From NCBI GenBank assembly GCA_963377175.1, contig CAUJNA010000836.1:66031-130030 (forward strand): DNA of 64,000 bases, in the 5' to 3' direction. The notes under the pieces are model-generated. The model saw nothing but the letters and a program-made list of their open reading frames with translations, ran no database searches and was not told where the DNA came from. This document shows, piece after piece, positions 25,201-35,931 of the stretch (positions are counted from its first letter, which is position 1; every line of letters starts with the position of its first letter). A program made the translations under genes and the position numbers. Source of the DNA: Effrenium voratum (taxonomy: Eukaryota > Sar > Dinophyceae > Suessiales > Symbiodiniaceae).

Positions 25201-28200
25201 CCGCAGCCATGCCTGAATCTCAAGCAACAGACACGGCTTTTCACTTTAGATTCATAGAGCATTTGATGCTGAACCTTTGCCCGCACGTTAGAAGCCTCCC
25301 CCACTCCCCGCTACCCTTCTAGGAACTTTTCTGGAGGGTGCGGGGGCAGAGGCTCTGCTCTTTGCTTTCCTCCCAGTTTGGACTCCTCCCCAAAAGCTCA
25401 AGGCGCTAACTGGCTGCTCCTCCCAGGACGCTGGGGAGTTTGTGCAGGGCGCCGTCTTCGTGACGCCTTTTCACTTCTTGGCATGCGCCACCAGGTCGTT
25501 CCTGCGGGCGCTGAAGCTGCCGAGGCCCGTCTTTTACGTGTGCCGCGGCTGCAACCGGAAGAAGGGGTGGCCCCTTTTTGTGTGCCGGTGGGATTTGACT
25601 TTGAGCGTTCTTGTCCCATGGATTTCCGTGTGAAAGGCGAAACCCGTGCGTTCTAATTGCCTTTTTCCTTCTGTGGCTAGTTTTTCTCTGTGAGCCAAGA
25701 GGGGGGATGACTTTTTGTTGACGCAGTGAAGCTTAGTAGGGGAATGTCCGAACCAGAACAGGTGCTGCCGTCCTCTTGATTCTTTGCATAGTTTGGGGTC
25801 GACCTCTTTGATACCAGGTTTTGATCACGACTCACGTCTGTAAGGAGTGCGCTAGTGGCTCTGTGCCATCCCATCTGGTGCTACATCCTGGTGCACTGCC
25901 TCAAGCAGGAGCGGGGGTTGCGACTCACAGCCTCTCAGCTTCCGGTGTTGCCTGGGTGGTGCTTTGGTTTCCCTTTGTTTTTCTGTTTGGTTGGAGTTGG
26001 TTCCCCTCAGATGTGGCTTTCATGTGGGTTGGCTGTAAACCAAAAATCAGACATACCCGCTTTTACTTTCGGTTCCATGGGAGCTTTAGACTCGCAACAA
26101 AAAGGATAGTGGGAATTATGCTTGGTCCGAGGACTTCTGTGATCGAATCCATTCGTCCTATTTTTTGAGCCTCCCCCCCTCCCCAACCATTTGCCATGGG
26201 TCAAAAGCACGGGTCCGAATGATTGGCGGAAAGAAGCGGGAATGCTGCTGATCCTATTCCATCGTGCATTTTTTGCGTGATGAGATGGGAGAAAGAGCAG
26301 TGCCCCGCCCAAAACAGCTGATGAACCTAGTCTGAGCTTGGTGATACAGATGGTCTGATCGTTGCTTGTTGGACTCTAGGTCTATGTTGGTCCGCATTTG
26401 AAGGGCGTTGCAAAGAGGATTGTAAACAGGTCTCTCATGAGTATCAACCATGACCGTCTTGCTTACGATTTGCTTTGTTTTTCAGGCGCCTTTTTGAGGG
26501 TCGGTTTGGGCACAAGCTGTGCTGTTCCCCAGGCAGAAACCACCCGTGGAACACTCCTTTCAGAGACAGCGCCAAACAACCAGGTTCTGTTTGTCAGTTT
26601 TCTTCGTCGACTTTTTTGTTGTTCCTCCTGCTGTTGAGTTGTGTTTCTGTTGGGTTCTGCTTGCCTTGTTCGCTGTTTTTCCCCTTGTGCTTTTCGGTTT
26701 GCGGGCGAGGGCGCCTTCGGCGCGGGGCTTTGCGTGACGGTCTCCAACTCGCTGAACTTTCTGCCGCTGGGACGTGGGAAGGGCCGAATGACATCCCTTC
26801 GACCCCAAAACGCAGATGCGGATCTGTCTCAAACCTGTGGAACCCATGACAATTCCCTGAAAACCAAAACGGGTAAGAGACAAGGTACTCTTTTTTCAGT
26901 CTTGGTCCACCATTTCGGGCCTCCCCAACTTGAGGCTTCTCACCACGTATGTGGCCATCTTCCAGCCGGGTGATTCCAAGAACGCCTGGTGCGTTCTGCC
27001 CTGGGACCTGTGCCGAGAAGTTGCCACTTTTCGCCGGCCGGCGCCACTCGTCAGGAGCAGGGAACCCATTTGCAACCTTTTGCACAGTTCATTTGCAATA
27101 GACTTCTTGAGCAATGGAAGAGCCCTATGAGGGCTGGATGTCCAGCGACTCGAGTCAAATTGAATGACTTTAAAGTGGACGGGATTCAGTATTTCTCCTA
27201 GAAGCCAGGAGCGTTTCAGGAACCTGCCTCAAAACCAACGTGTGCCCAGGATTGGCGAAGTCTGTTGCCGTTGAAGGAAAACAGTGCATCTTCAATCCTA
27301 GGCAGATGCATTTTTCACTTTCTATTCTCTATCCACATATTGGCATGTGTACACACAAGCACACATATCTTAGTGTGTATATATCTGTATACAGTACATG
27401 TACATGCTTATGCATATTCCTACAGATCAACATGTTTTTTTCCCGAAAGCATGGCGAAGGGTTCTTCCGCTGGGTTCACTTGAGTTGTTCTCATGAGAGT
27501 CATTACAAGGTGTCATTGCAAGGAATCATCATCATGAAAGTCATTGCAAGGAGTCATTGCAAGGAGTCATTGCAAGGAGTCATTGCAAGGAGTCATTGCA
27601 AGGAGTCATTGCAAGGAGTCATTGCAAGGAGTCATTGCAAGGAGTCATTGCAAGGAGTCATTGCAAGGAGTCATTGCAAGGAGTCATTGCAAGGAGTCAA
27701 GGAGTCATTGCAAGGAGTCATTGCAAGGAGTCATTGCAAGGAGTCATTGCAAGGAGTCATTGCAAGGAGTCATTGCAAGGAGTCATTGCAAGGAGTCATT
27801 TGCAAGGAGTCATTGCAAGGAGTCATTGCAAGGAGTCATGGCAAGGAACTTGCAACTTGCACTTGACTCCTTGCACTTGCAACTTGCACTTGACTCCATG
27901 CACTTGCAACTTGCACTTGACTCCATGCACTTGGCTCCTTGCACTTGGCTCCTTGCACTTGCAACTTGCACTTAACTCCGTGCACTTGCACTTGCTCCTT
28001 GCATGACTCCTTGCAATGATGACTCCTTGCAATGACTCCTTGCAATGACTCCTTGCAATGACTCCTTGCCATGACTCCTTGCAATGACTCCTTGCAATGA
28101 CTCCTTGCAATGACTCCTTGAAACAAGCAAGGAGTCAAGTGCAAGTTGCAAGTGCAAGGAGTCAAGTGCAATTGACTTGCGAGGAGTTAAAATCTCTTCT

Positions 28201-30923
28201 TAGGGCGGCGGGGTAGTGCCGACGACACTACACGAAAATCGACCCTCTGCGGGGATCGGCGTGGTCGAGGTGCAAAAACCCATGGTTTTTTCCGATTTCC
28301 AACATGCCCGCGCGACCTTCTGCGGGGATCGGCGTGGTCGAGGTGCAAAAACCCAACATGCCCGCGCCTGCAAAAATCGTCAAAACCCATGGTTTTTGCG
28401 TGCTCGCGCAACCCTCTGCGGGGATCGGCGCGGTCGAGGTGCAAAAACTCGAGGTTTTTTGCGATTTCTGCGGTGCTCGCGCAACCCTCTGCCGGAATCG
28501 GCGTGGTCGAGGTGCAAAAACTCGAGGTTTTTTGCGACTTTTGTTGTTCGAACTGGTCCTCGGGAGTTGTCTCGTGGCTCGCGCGCCTGCTCCCGGAACC
28601 GGCGGGTCCCGGGTTCGATTCCTCCCTGGTCCGCGGGCGGGCGTCGCAAGATGCAACTTGCATGTGAAAGCAACTTGCGCAGAGCAACTTGCGCAGACCA
28701 ACTTGCACCGACCAGTTTGCGCAGAGCGCCTTGCCTAGAGCAACTTGCGCAGAGCAACTTACGCAGAGCAACTTGCGCAGAGCAACTTGCACAGAGCAGC
28801 TTGCACAGAGCAACTTGCAGGGAGCGCAAATTTGCACAGAGCAAATTGCAGGGAGCCACTTGCAGGGACCAACTTGCCGGAGCAACTTGCGCGGAGCAAC
28901 TTGCGCAGAGCAACTTGCACAGTGCAACTTGCGTAGAGCAACTTGCGTAGAGCAACTTGCGCAGACCAACTTGTACCGACCAGTTTGCGCAGAGCACCTT
29001 GCCTGGTGCTGTCTCGCGCTTGCTTCACAAATGCTTTGTGTAGGGATGCAGCGTTGGGCCGACCTCGCTTGCGATGTTCTTGTTTCGGGCCAACCGTGGT
29101 CTAGTTTCTTTTGGTTTCCTTTGAAACCAAGGTAATGAAAGGAGTACCAACTCCAAAGCACCCACCTTCGCATCTCTAAGTCATAACGCAGGGGAAAGCA
29201 GCTTCAATGCGCATGTAGTGGCCCTTAGTGGCTCTTTATGCGTATCCCATGGAATCCCTGGGTTGCCCCCGGTTTGTGGATGGACACCATCGACCGTCCA
29301 GCCCTTTGCAATTCCAGGCCGGCGCCGAGCGACTGCGCTTCGCCGTCCGGCGACTTGGCGGAGCAGAGCTTCCGCGCGTATCTGCGAGTGGCGGTGCCCT
29401 CAGCGCTGCTGCTGTGGTCGGAGTGGTGGGTCTACGAGGCCATGGCTCTGCTGGCAGGTCGGGCGCTTGGGCGATGGGCGAGGTGGTGGGCTGGTGGGAT
29501 GTGTGGCCGGAGCAGATGTCACGGTGTATAGGTTCCGGCGCCTTGGGGAACTTAGGCAATGGTTGACCGAAGTTTGTGATCGATTTGGGAGGGGCATGGG
29601 GCGACTGACTAGAGGATGGGATTCAAAGGGCTATGTTTTGTCTCGAAATTGGACAGGGAACCTCGATTGAAACAATCATCGCTACGAATTGCAGTTTGTT
29701 TACCAGCCCAGAGGCCCACCCAAGCGAAGAAAGGCTTTCTTCATTTCTGGGAGATGGTTTGAAGAGAAGCCCCAAAAGGCCGGCCATGAAGCAAATTTTG
29801 TGTCCAAAGCATGCCGAAGTCGTAGCGCACGCCTAGGCCTGTGCGGGAAGACGGGGCTGGCGGCGCACACGGCCACCAGCAACACGCTCTCCGTGATCTT
29901 CATGGTGCCCTCGGGCCTGGGAAGCGCGACTAGCGCCATGGTGGGCCACGCCATCGGCGAAGGCAAGGGGGGAACCGGGGCGGGGGGGTGGTGTTGGGGA
30001 GAGATCTGCGAAAGAGGAAAACCGGGTAAACACCTCTTCCTAACAACAAGGCTGTTTTTCTTTTTGGACTTTTCGTTACAGCAACCCCACAAGGGTGCGC
30101 GGCAGATTCATGGCCTCAAGCTTTCGAGGCAGCAGCGATGCGGCCAGGGCTGTGCTGCGGGCGGCGTGTCAGGTGATGCTGGGCCTGTGCCTGCCAGCAT
30201 CTCGCCAACGACCTGAGTCGAACTGTTCCGTTTGGGGCCTGGGGTCTTGGGGGCGGGTAGATTTCCTCATTCCGTCACCCCTGACCCGCGGGTGATCATT
30301 GTTGTGCGAAGTTGTTTTTTGGGGAATTCCACTTTCTGTGATACCAAGGAAGTCCCCTTAGCGACGAAGTAGTCGTGGGGTTATACCGCAGATCGGTATC
30401 TCAGACAGGCATCAACCATGCTTCGGGCGCTGTTTTACCGGAAGGGTTTTTGATCCCAACAATAGCTTCCTTGAACAAAGGGATGATCAATTTTACGCAG
30501 TTTTCTTTCGGTGTGATTCGCAGCAGGTTCCATGGAAGCTTCGGGATGAAACATTTGCCAGTGCTGTTCGGGATGCTACTTGGGTCTTCTCTCCCAGGAG
30601 AGGGAAGCCAACCAGGAACGTGGGGACCCCCACAAAGCCGATTGAGACCATTTGCGCCTTTGGGCGCCATTGGGGTTCTGGGGCCTGGAAGGGGGCCTCG
30701 AACCGATCCGGGCCGTTCGCTCGCAGATGTGGCTGGCGGTGCAGCTGGGCCGCTCGTGGGTGGCGCGGTTGTACAGCTCCGACCCGGAAGTCGTGGCCAC
30801 CATGGAGGCGCTCTTCGTGGTGCTAGGCGAGGTCTGGCGCGTTTGGGGCGCTTGGGGCGCTTGGGGCGTTTGAGCAAAAGGCCTCTTCGTTGGGGTTAGA
30901 TGCCTTAGGGTGCCTTGCCGGGT

Positions 30924-30981
<58 letters not shown>

Positions 30982-31324
30982 CCACCATCACCATCATCAT
31001 GACATGTTGTCATAATCATTTTCATAGTCATGATCATCATGCCTATCCTCATCCTTCTCATTATCCTCATCCTCATTATGATTTGCTTTGCACATTACCA
31101 AAGAACAGCAGTGGTATTGGTTTAGGTGCAGGGCAATACTGGTTCTGGGCTGTTGAGTTTTGTTGGGCATGCAGATACGGGGTTGCGTTGCAAGCAGTGA
31201 TGATGATGGAGTTCTGCATACCCAACTGACTTGCGGTTTGGAGTAAGACCTTCTGCCATGGCCTCTCTCCCTTCTCCCTCCCCTGAAAGTCGCCGTGTTT
31301 GTCTCGAAACCGGGACCTGCCGCC

Positions 31325-31361
<37 letters not shown>

Positions 31362-34300
31362 CATAATATACATACGCAGGTTTTCTCTTGGCTCAGGTTG
31401 AAACAATCCCCAAAAGGGGGTCTCCCTTTAATAAGACACCCCCCCTCCCTTCAGACGTTTTTCGCTGGTCGCCGTTGTTTGGGTGCGTTTCGCAGGGGTT
31501 TTCCAACTCTTCGATGGGCTGCAGACGGTGCTGGAGGCTCAGCGGGCAAGGGACCAGGGAAGGCATTTGAAGCAACCCTCATGTCACATGATACCCACTT
31601 TGTTCCGTGGCAATAGCCAGGCTGCCAACCTAAAAACCGTGGCTCGGTGCACCACTTCTTGCAGATGGGTGCTCTCAATATGAATCCTTTTTGCTGGAGG
31701 TTGCCTCACAGCTCATTTTGTTGGAGGTGAACCTATTTTGCAAGACCAAGGAACATGCTTTTTGGCAGCCAGGGGCCAGGCTAAGCTGTTTTGAAACCCA
31801 GCGCCTTTCATATGGATTTGCCCGATTTGCCCGATTTGCCCATTTTGGGCCTCGTTTCGCTTCATGCTCCCTCCACAATTTTGGCTGGACTGGCAAGACC
31901 CTGGTCCTGCGAAAAGGGAAACCTAAAGTTTGTGGTTGGCCAACTCCGGAACCAACTGCAGAGCAGCGAACCCTGGCACCACCCCAAAACGGGGGGACGG
32001 GACAAGAACCTTCCGCCCCGTCCTTATCTTCTTGCTAATTCTGCAAGTGGCTAAAGCTCTGCCGCGCCGTTTTTCGCCAGTCCATCGACGGCCAGGGGGG
32101 CCTGATTGGCCTCGGCCTGCAGCGCCCGGCGAGCCGCGTGAAGCTGGGGACCATGGTGCTGGTGCGCCTGCTGGGCGCCTACGTGCCTCGAAATGCCGGA
32201 TGCGGAGGCGGACAGACGAGCCCAACAAACTCCTGGGCCTTTTGTTCGTTTTTGGGGAAGAAGGTTATTTGGGGCCCAGAGACGGTTGGTTTTCCGAGAG
32301 CAAAGGGTATGGGGGAGGGGGGGCCGTGTGATGGGGGGCGGGTCGTTTGGTGGAGACCCCCCCCTACAAATGATGTTCACCAGGTGCTTTTGGATGCTTT
32401 TCCTTGCGCATGATTGGTTTTACAGCAAAAACGCGGCCTTTGGCGAAAGCCAGTGCTTGTCCGATTGCGGCTGCTTTACGTTTCCCGTTGAACACCATCA
32501 GGGCCCCTTTTGTGATAACATTTGAAAGGGAGACCAAATTGAGATCATTCACGGATCAAGTGGAATGCACCGCGAGGCTTCGCGAAAAAGAACTTAACAA
32601 AAAGGAGTCTCTGGTTGGGCGCATGGCAAAGCTACCTGCCATTGCAAATTGTGTCATGTTGTTTCCAGTTTTCAAGCAGTCTTGAAGGGTCCCCGTGGGT
32701 GTCAAAACCCCAAAATGTACCCTTTGTTTCCTTTGCAAACCCGACCAAAAGGGGTTGCCAACTTCAGGAAGGACACTCTTGAGGGCTCGCCGAGGCGAGA
32801 CAAAGTCGTCGGGCTTCCCACTCAGAAAGGTCGATCTGAACCCGTTGAATGTTCCTTCCGAACCTTTTTTGGGGTAGAAACTTGTCACAAGCGAAGAATC
32901 AATGAACAGAAGCATATATTTTCTGCTTCCTCCCGTGCCAAGGTTCTTTCCCAGCCTCTACATTGGGGCGTGATGGGCATTTGGGTTGCCGGCACTGCTG
33001 GCATGGTAGTGACCGCCGCTCGGCCTTTGTCAATTGGCGGAACAATAATGAGTCAGAATGCGTCTCAGTCTCACCGATCGACCAACTGGTTCTTTACGAG
33101 GAGATTCGTTCGTGAACTATGCCCAGAGGATGCCACCGCAAAAAGGTGTGTCTCGGAAACAAGGGAGCGACTTGAAACACTGCATTTTGGAAGACCCCCA
33201 GTGGGTTTCATTGATGGCTTTTGCTGCAATGTTAGGGGGTGGAGACTGCCCTCAACTCCAAAGCAGCGCTGACTCACACCACCAAATACGTGTGAGTGGG
33301 TTTCAGGACGCACACCAACCACTTGAATTTGAAGGTTTGCGTGGCACAACATTTTTCTCAAAAGGCTATGGAGGAGTTTACTGGAAGAAAGGGCTCAACT
33401 GGCACGTGTAGTTTTTGGACCTGGGGCAATTGGCTTGACAAGACTGACGCGGCCTGCATGCTGCGTTCCGCGCAAATTTCCACAAGCACCCGGAGATAGA
33501 AGAAGATAAAACAAAGTCACCCATAATTAATAATGACGGTTCCGTATTTTTTGGCCTTGAAATACGGGTTCTGCTCTTGCCGCCATTCCGGACTGTTCGG
33601 GTTCGGCAGGCCTTGTCTTACCAGGCTTTGCCCATGGGTGTGTCTTGTTTTTGAAGAGAAAGCAGGAGGGAGCCACCCATTTTGTGGGTCCATACGCTGT
33701 CCTATGGTGAGACAAACTCTCTGCTTTTCCCGGTTTCTGAGCCATGGGCTTGAACACCAAGCAGTGCGAGGTGGTCAATGGCATTTGATTGGCCGGCATA
33801 CCTTCAAACCTGGTCGGTGGTTCGATACATACCAATAATCAACGCTGACAGGCGGCTTTTGGAAGACTGCATGCAGTTCTCTTGAAAAGGCCATTTTATG
33901 TCCACTTCCATGAACCTTTGTCCGTCCGGAAAGGTGAGGTCCCCTTTTAGACGAGTACCTTTTGTTTCCAACGAAAATTCGGCAAGCCTAGGTGGCCCTG
34001 TACCTGCGCCTGGTGAAGAACTGCAACCTGGAGCTCCTGGCCAACTCAGTCCAGCAGGAGCTGGTGCCCGCGTGAGAAGTTTTTCGCCTCGCTCCTCTCC
34101 GGGCGCCAAAGGGCTCCGACGGCTCCAAAGACTCAGGGCGCGCGGAAAAGGCCGAGATGCTTTTGCAGGCATCAGGCGCTGTGGTTGAAGGGGGATGTTG
34201 GGATCATCACCCGCACTCACAAGAGGCACGTACTCGGTCTAGGGGTACTCCAAGTGATTTGGTTCACTTTAAGGTTCACTTGGATCATGCAAACTGGTTG

Positions 34301-35129
34301 GTGTCAGGACGGCACGGCTTTTCAGCCGAATTCCCGCGGAAACTGTTGCCATGTTGGGGGGGGGGCTGCTTTTGGCGCATCCCCACTAAGTCAAGATATG
34401 ATAGGGGGCGAAGGAGGCGTCGGGCGGAACCATCTGCAAGTTACGAATCAAAGGTTTTCAATGGCGAAAAGGCCTAACTAATGTTCCTTTTTGGTTGGTT
34501 TATGTTAGAGAGATCCGCTGCCAAAATGGGCGACAAAAGCAGCTGAGAAAAATGTGAGGTTGACCTACCCAGTGATTGAATTACCATTGCAGCCAGGATT
34601 CTATCCCCCAAGTGTTGTGTGTCAAATGGAATCGCTGGGCTATTGCTTATTGATACTGCACCAGAAGCTCTTGTCATCCATGCACCTAGATTCTTGTCCT
34701 ATGAATTATGGCGCAAGCATTGGATACCAGCTACAGTACGGTAGGGGGCCAATTGGCACACATGGGTCCAAACAGCCTGTTTTTCAAATTGAAGTGGTAG
34801 TGGGTGTGTTTCCAGCTCATAAAAAAGCAATCCAATTCAGACACTTGGGCTTTGTTTACAACCATTACGAGCGTATTATTTTTTTTTCTCCAGCTTTGAG
34901 TTGGCAACAGTTGCCAAGGGTCCATGGCCCAAAACCTGCCACAGCCCTTCCCGTCTAACAACCCCCCCCCGTCCGCCAGGGCCCGGACCCGTCAGACCCC
35001 TTCCTGGCGCGCTACGGCGGGCGCCTGCTGGGCGGGGCTGAGGCGCCCGAGGCCGCGTCCGCGTCCGCGGCAGGCGGGCCCGCTGCAGCCGCTGGGAAAC
35101 CGTCAAACAAAATCTGGTTGTCCAGATGA
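22271..35129 (+). CDS. MATE-family efflux transporter, 18 exons
   Basis: Reassembled by reading phase. Exons: 22271-22342, 22651-22716, 23543-23636, 24140-24218, 24848-24911, 25427-25539, 25845-25908, 26710-26765, 26935-26988, 29318-29457, 29837-29962, 30129-30196, 30727-30826, 31496-31536, 32096-32182, 32955-33017, 33992-34063, 34980-35129. They sum to 1,509 nt, about 502 aa plus stop, the usual MATE length. MATE landmarks in order: [48 protein letters not shown], then the second half [59 protein letters not shown] and GVMGIWVAG. The family exports organic cations, drugs or metabolites against H+ or Na+ across the plasma or a vacuolar membrane; the substrate cannot be read here. Eleven donors are GC, five GT and one GA; all acceptors are AG. 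Least certain points are the first ATG and the Ala/Gly-rich last exon; without that exon the frame stops at 34075. Confidence 0.9.
27541..27845. repeat. 13-bp satellite array, forward
   Basis: More than twenty near-perfect copies of GGAGTCATTGCAA with no spacers. The array lies inside intron 9 of the MATE gene (26989-29317). Several copies are shortened or extended by one to a few bases. Confidence 0.95.
27846..28002. repeat. TTGCACTTGACTCC repeat block
   Basis: Repeats of CTTGCACTTGACTCC, CTTGGCTCCTTGCA and CTTGCAACTTGCA form the spacer between two opposed arrays. They are related in sequence to the flanking 13-mers. Confidence 0.85.
28003..28190. repeat. 13-bp satellite array, inverted
   Basis: About nine copies of TTGCAATGACTCC, the exact reverse complement of the array at 27541-27845, followed by a short block that flips back (CAAGGAGTCAAGTGCAAG). 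Together they form an inverted repeat able to fold into a long hairpin in the intron. Confidence 0.9.
28240..28552. repeat. Tandem repeat, four units of about 75-97 bp
   Basis: Four units each begin near CCTCTGCGGGGATCGGCG and contain GGTCGAGGTGCAAAAAC, then variable text with GGTTTTT and CTCGCG. The array lies in intron 9 of the MATE gene. Confidence 0.9.
28561..28640 (+). other. tRNA-like / SINE-head candidate
   Basis: GGTTCGATTCC at about 28612-28622 matches the RNA polymerase III B-box consensus. TGGCTCGCGCGC about 35 bases upstream resembles an A-box only loosely. The T-arm stem does not close well, so this is not an intact tRNA gene. A tRNA-derived SINE relic is the best reading, with chance as the alternative. 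Confidence 0.35.
28665..29015. repeat. 14-bp satellite array (CAACTTGCGCAGAG)
   Basis: About twenty degenerate copies of CAACTTGCGCAGAG/CAACTTGCACAGAG in tandem, the third repeat family packed into MATE intron 9. Open frames across it on both strands are repeat products. Confidence 0.9.
30925..31000. repeat. (ATC)n microsatellite
   Basis: A near-perfect CAT/ATC trinucleotide run inside intron 13 of the MATE gene, decaying into CAT-rich sequence to about 31080. The poly-Asp and poly-Ile frames are artefacts. Confidence 0.95.
31327..31356. repeat. (TA)n microsatellite
   Basis: A TA dinucleotide run in intron 13 of the MATE gene. Similar runs occur near 8870, 20215, 25030-25085 and 57546. Confidence 0.9.
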
Positions 35130-35793
35130 GAAGAGAGGCGCCTTTTTCAACAGAGCAAAGCCCTGCAAACGGAGCTCTTTCAAGCAGCTCCGCATAGGTA
35201 CTTTCTGAACAAGACCTTTCGACTCGACTCGGCATGGCTTTTGAGGCGAATTCCCGCGGAAGTTGTTGTCGGGCCCTGCTTCGGGGGCATCCGAACTGGA
35301 TTTCCTTTCATTAGCTGAACCCACAAAAAAGGGGCTGCCCTTTGGTTTCTCTTGAAGGCACAGACAGAGTACCCCAATCACTTTTATTTGGAAGGCTGGC
35401 CCCTGTGCGTCTAATGCATATGTCTGTACATACACATATATGTGATCCCTTTGGACCCCTGTGGCACTGTAGCTGGTTTCAGTTGCTTACATTCAGCCAT
35501 TTGGGCCGTCTTTGGCCGACGTCGTTGGTCATTGCGCAGAACTGCGAGTCGGACAGCAAGCCTGATTTGATGAAGAGGCAAGCAAGCAGATGGAAGACTC
35601 ACACATCAGTCAAAGCCAAAAACACTACTCACCCACACACGCATGCTGTCGATATCCTTTAATGTCAAATTCAGAACGTCAATATCAACATCCTGCGGTC
35701 CTAGGTCGGCAAAGTGGCTCCCTCGTTTGAACAACGTTTGTTAGACCCAAAGCAGGTCCATCAGGTAGCTGATTTGACGGCTGGAATTTCGAT
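35130..35793. other. Intergenic spacer between MATE gene and retroelement
   Basis: No gene seen. It contains one member of the short TTTGGTTTCC-type repeat family (about 35325-35375). The sequence changes sharply to GC-rich coding DNA after 35906. Confidence 0.5.
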
Positions 35794-35906
35794 TGGGCTA
35801 AAGTGTTAACCGTAGGTGGTCGCTTGTCTTGACTCTTTGTAAGTATCCACTTGGGCCACCATTTTGGCTCAAGTGGACACTTCCCTTTTGTCTTGGAATC
35901 TGAAAT
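35794..35906 (+). promoter_or_regulatory. 113-bp leader repeat with split spliced-leader relic, copy 1
   Basis: By direct reading this is identical over all 113 bases to 42484-42596. It carries CCATTTTGGCTCAAG (35859-35873), the last 15 nt of the dinoflagellate spliced leader, and ACCGTAG (35809-35815), the first 7 nt; together these equal the whole 22-nt leader interrupted by 43 nt. An ATG opens ORF1 at 35932, 26 bases downstream. Likely roles are the 5' end of the element's transcript or a terminal/split direct repeat. Confidence 0.85.
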
Positions 35907-35931
35907 TTCTCATTCCCCTCCTATCAAAGCC

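Noticed and set aside
27240..27866. 208-codon frame with repeated [12 protein letters not shown]
   Set aside because: Translation of the 13-mer satellite inside an intron of the MATE gene.
27541..28190. CRISPR-like array
   Set aside because: The 13-bp units are contiguous, with no unique spacers and no cas genes; this is a satellite.
28561..28640. Functional tRNA gene
   Set aside because: The B-box is present, but the T-arm and acceptor stems do not close.
28187..29173. 328-codon minus-strand frame
   Set aside because: Runs through two tandem arrays inside a MATE intron; repeats explain the open frame.
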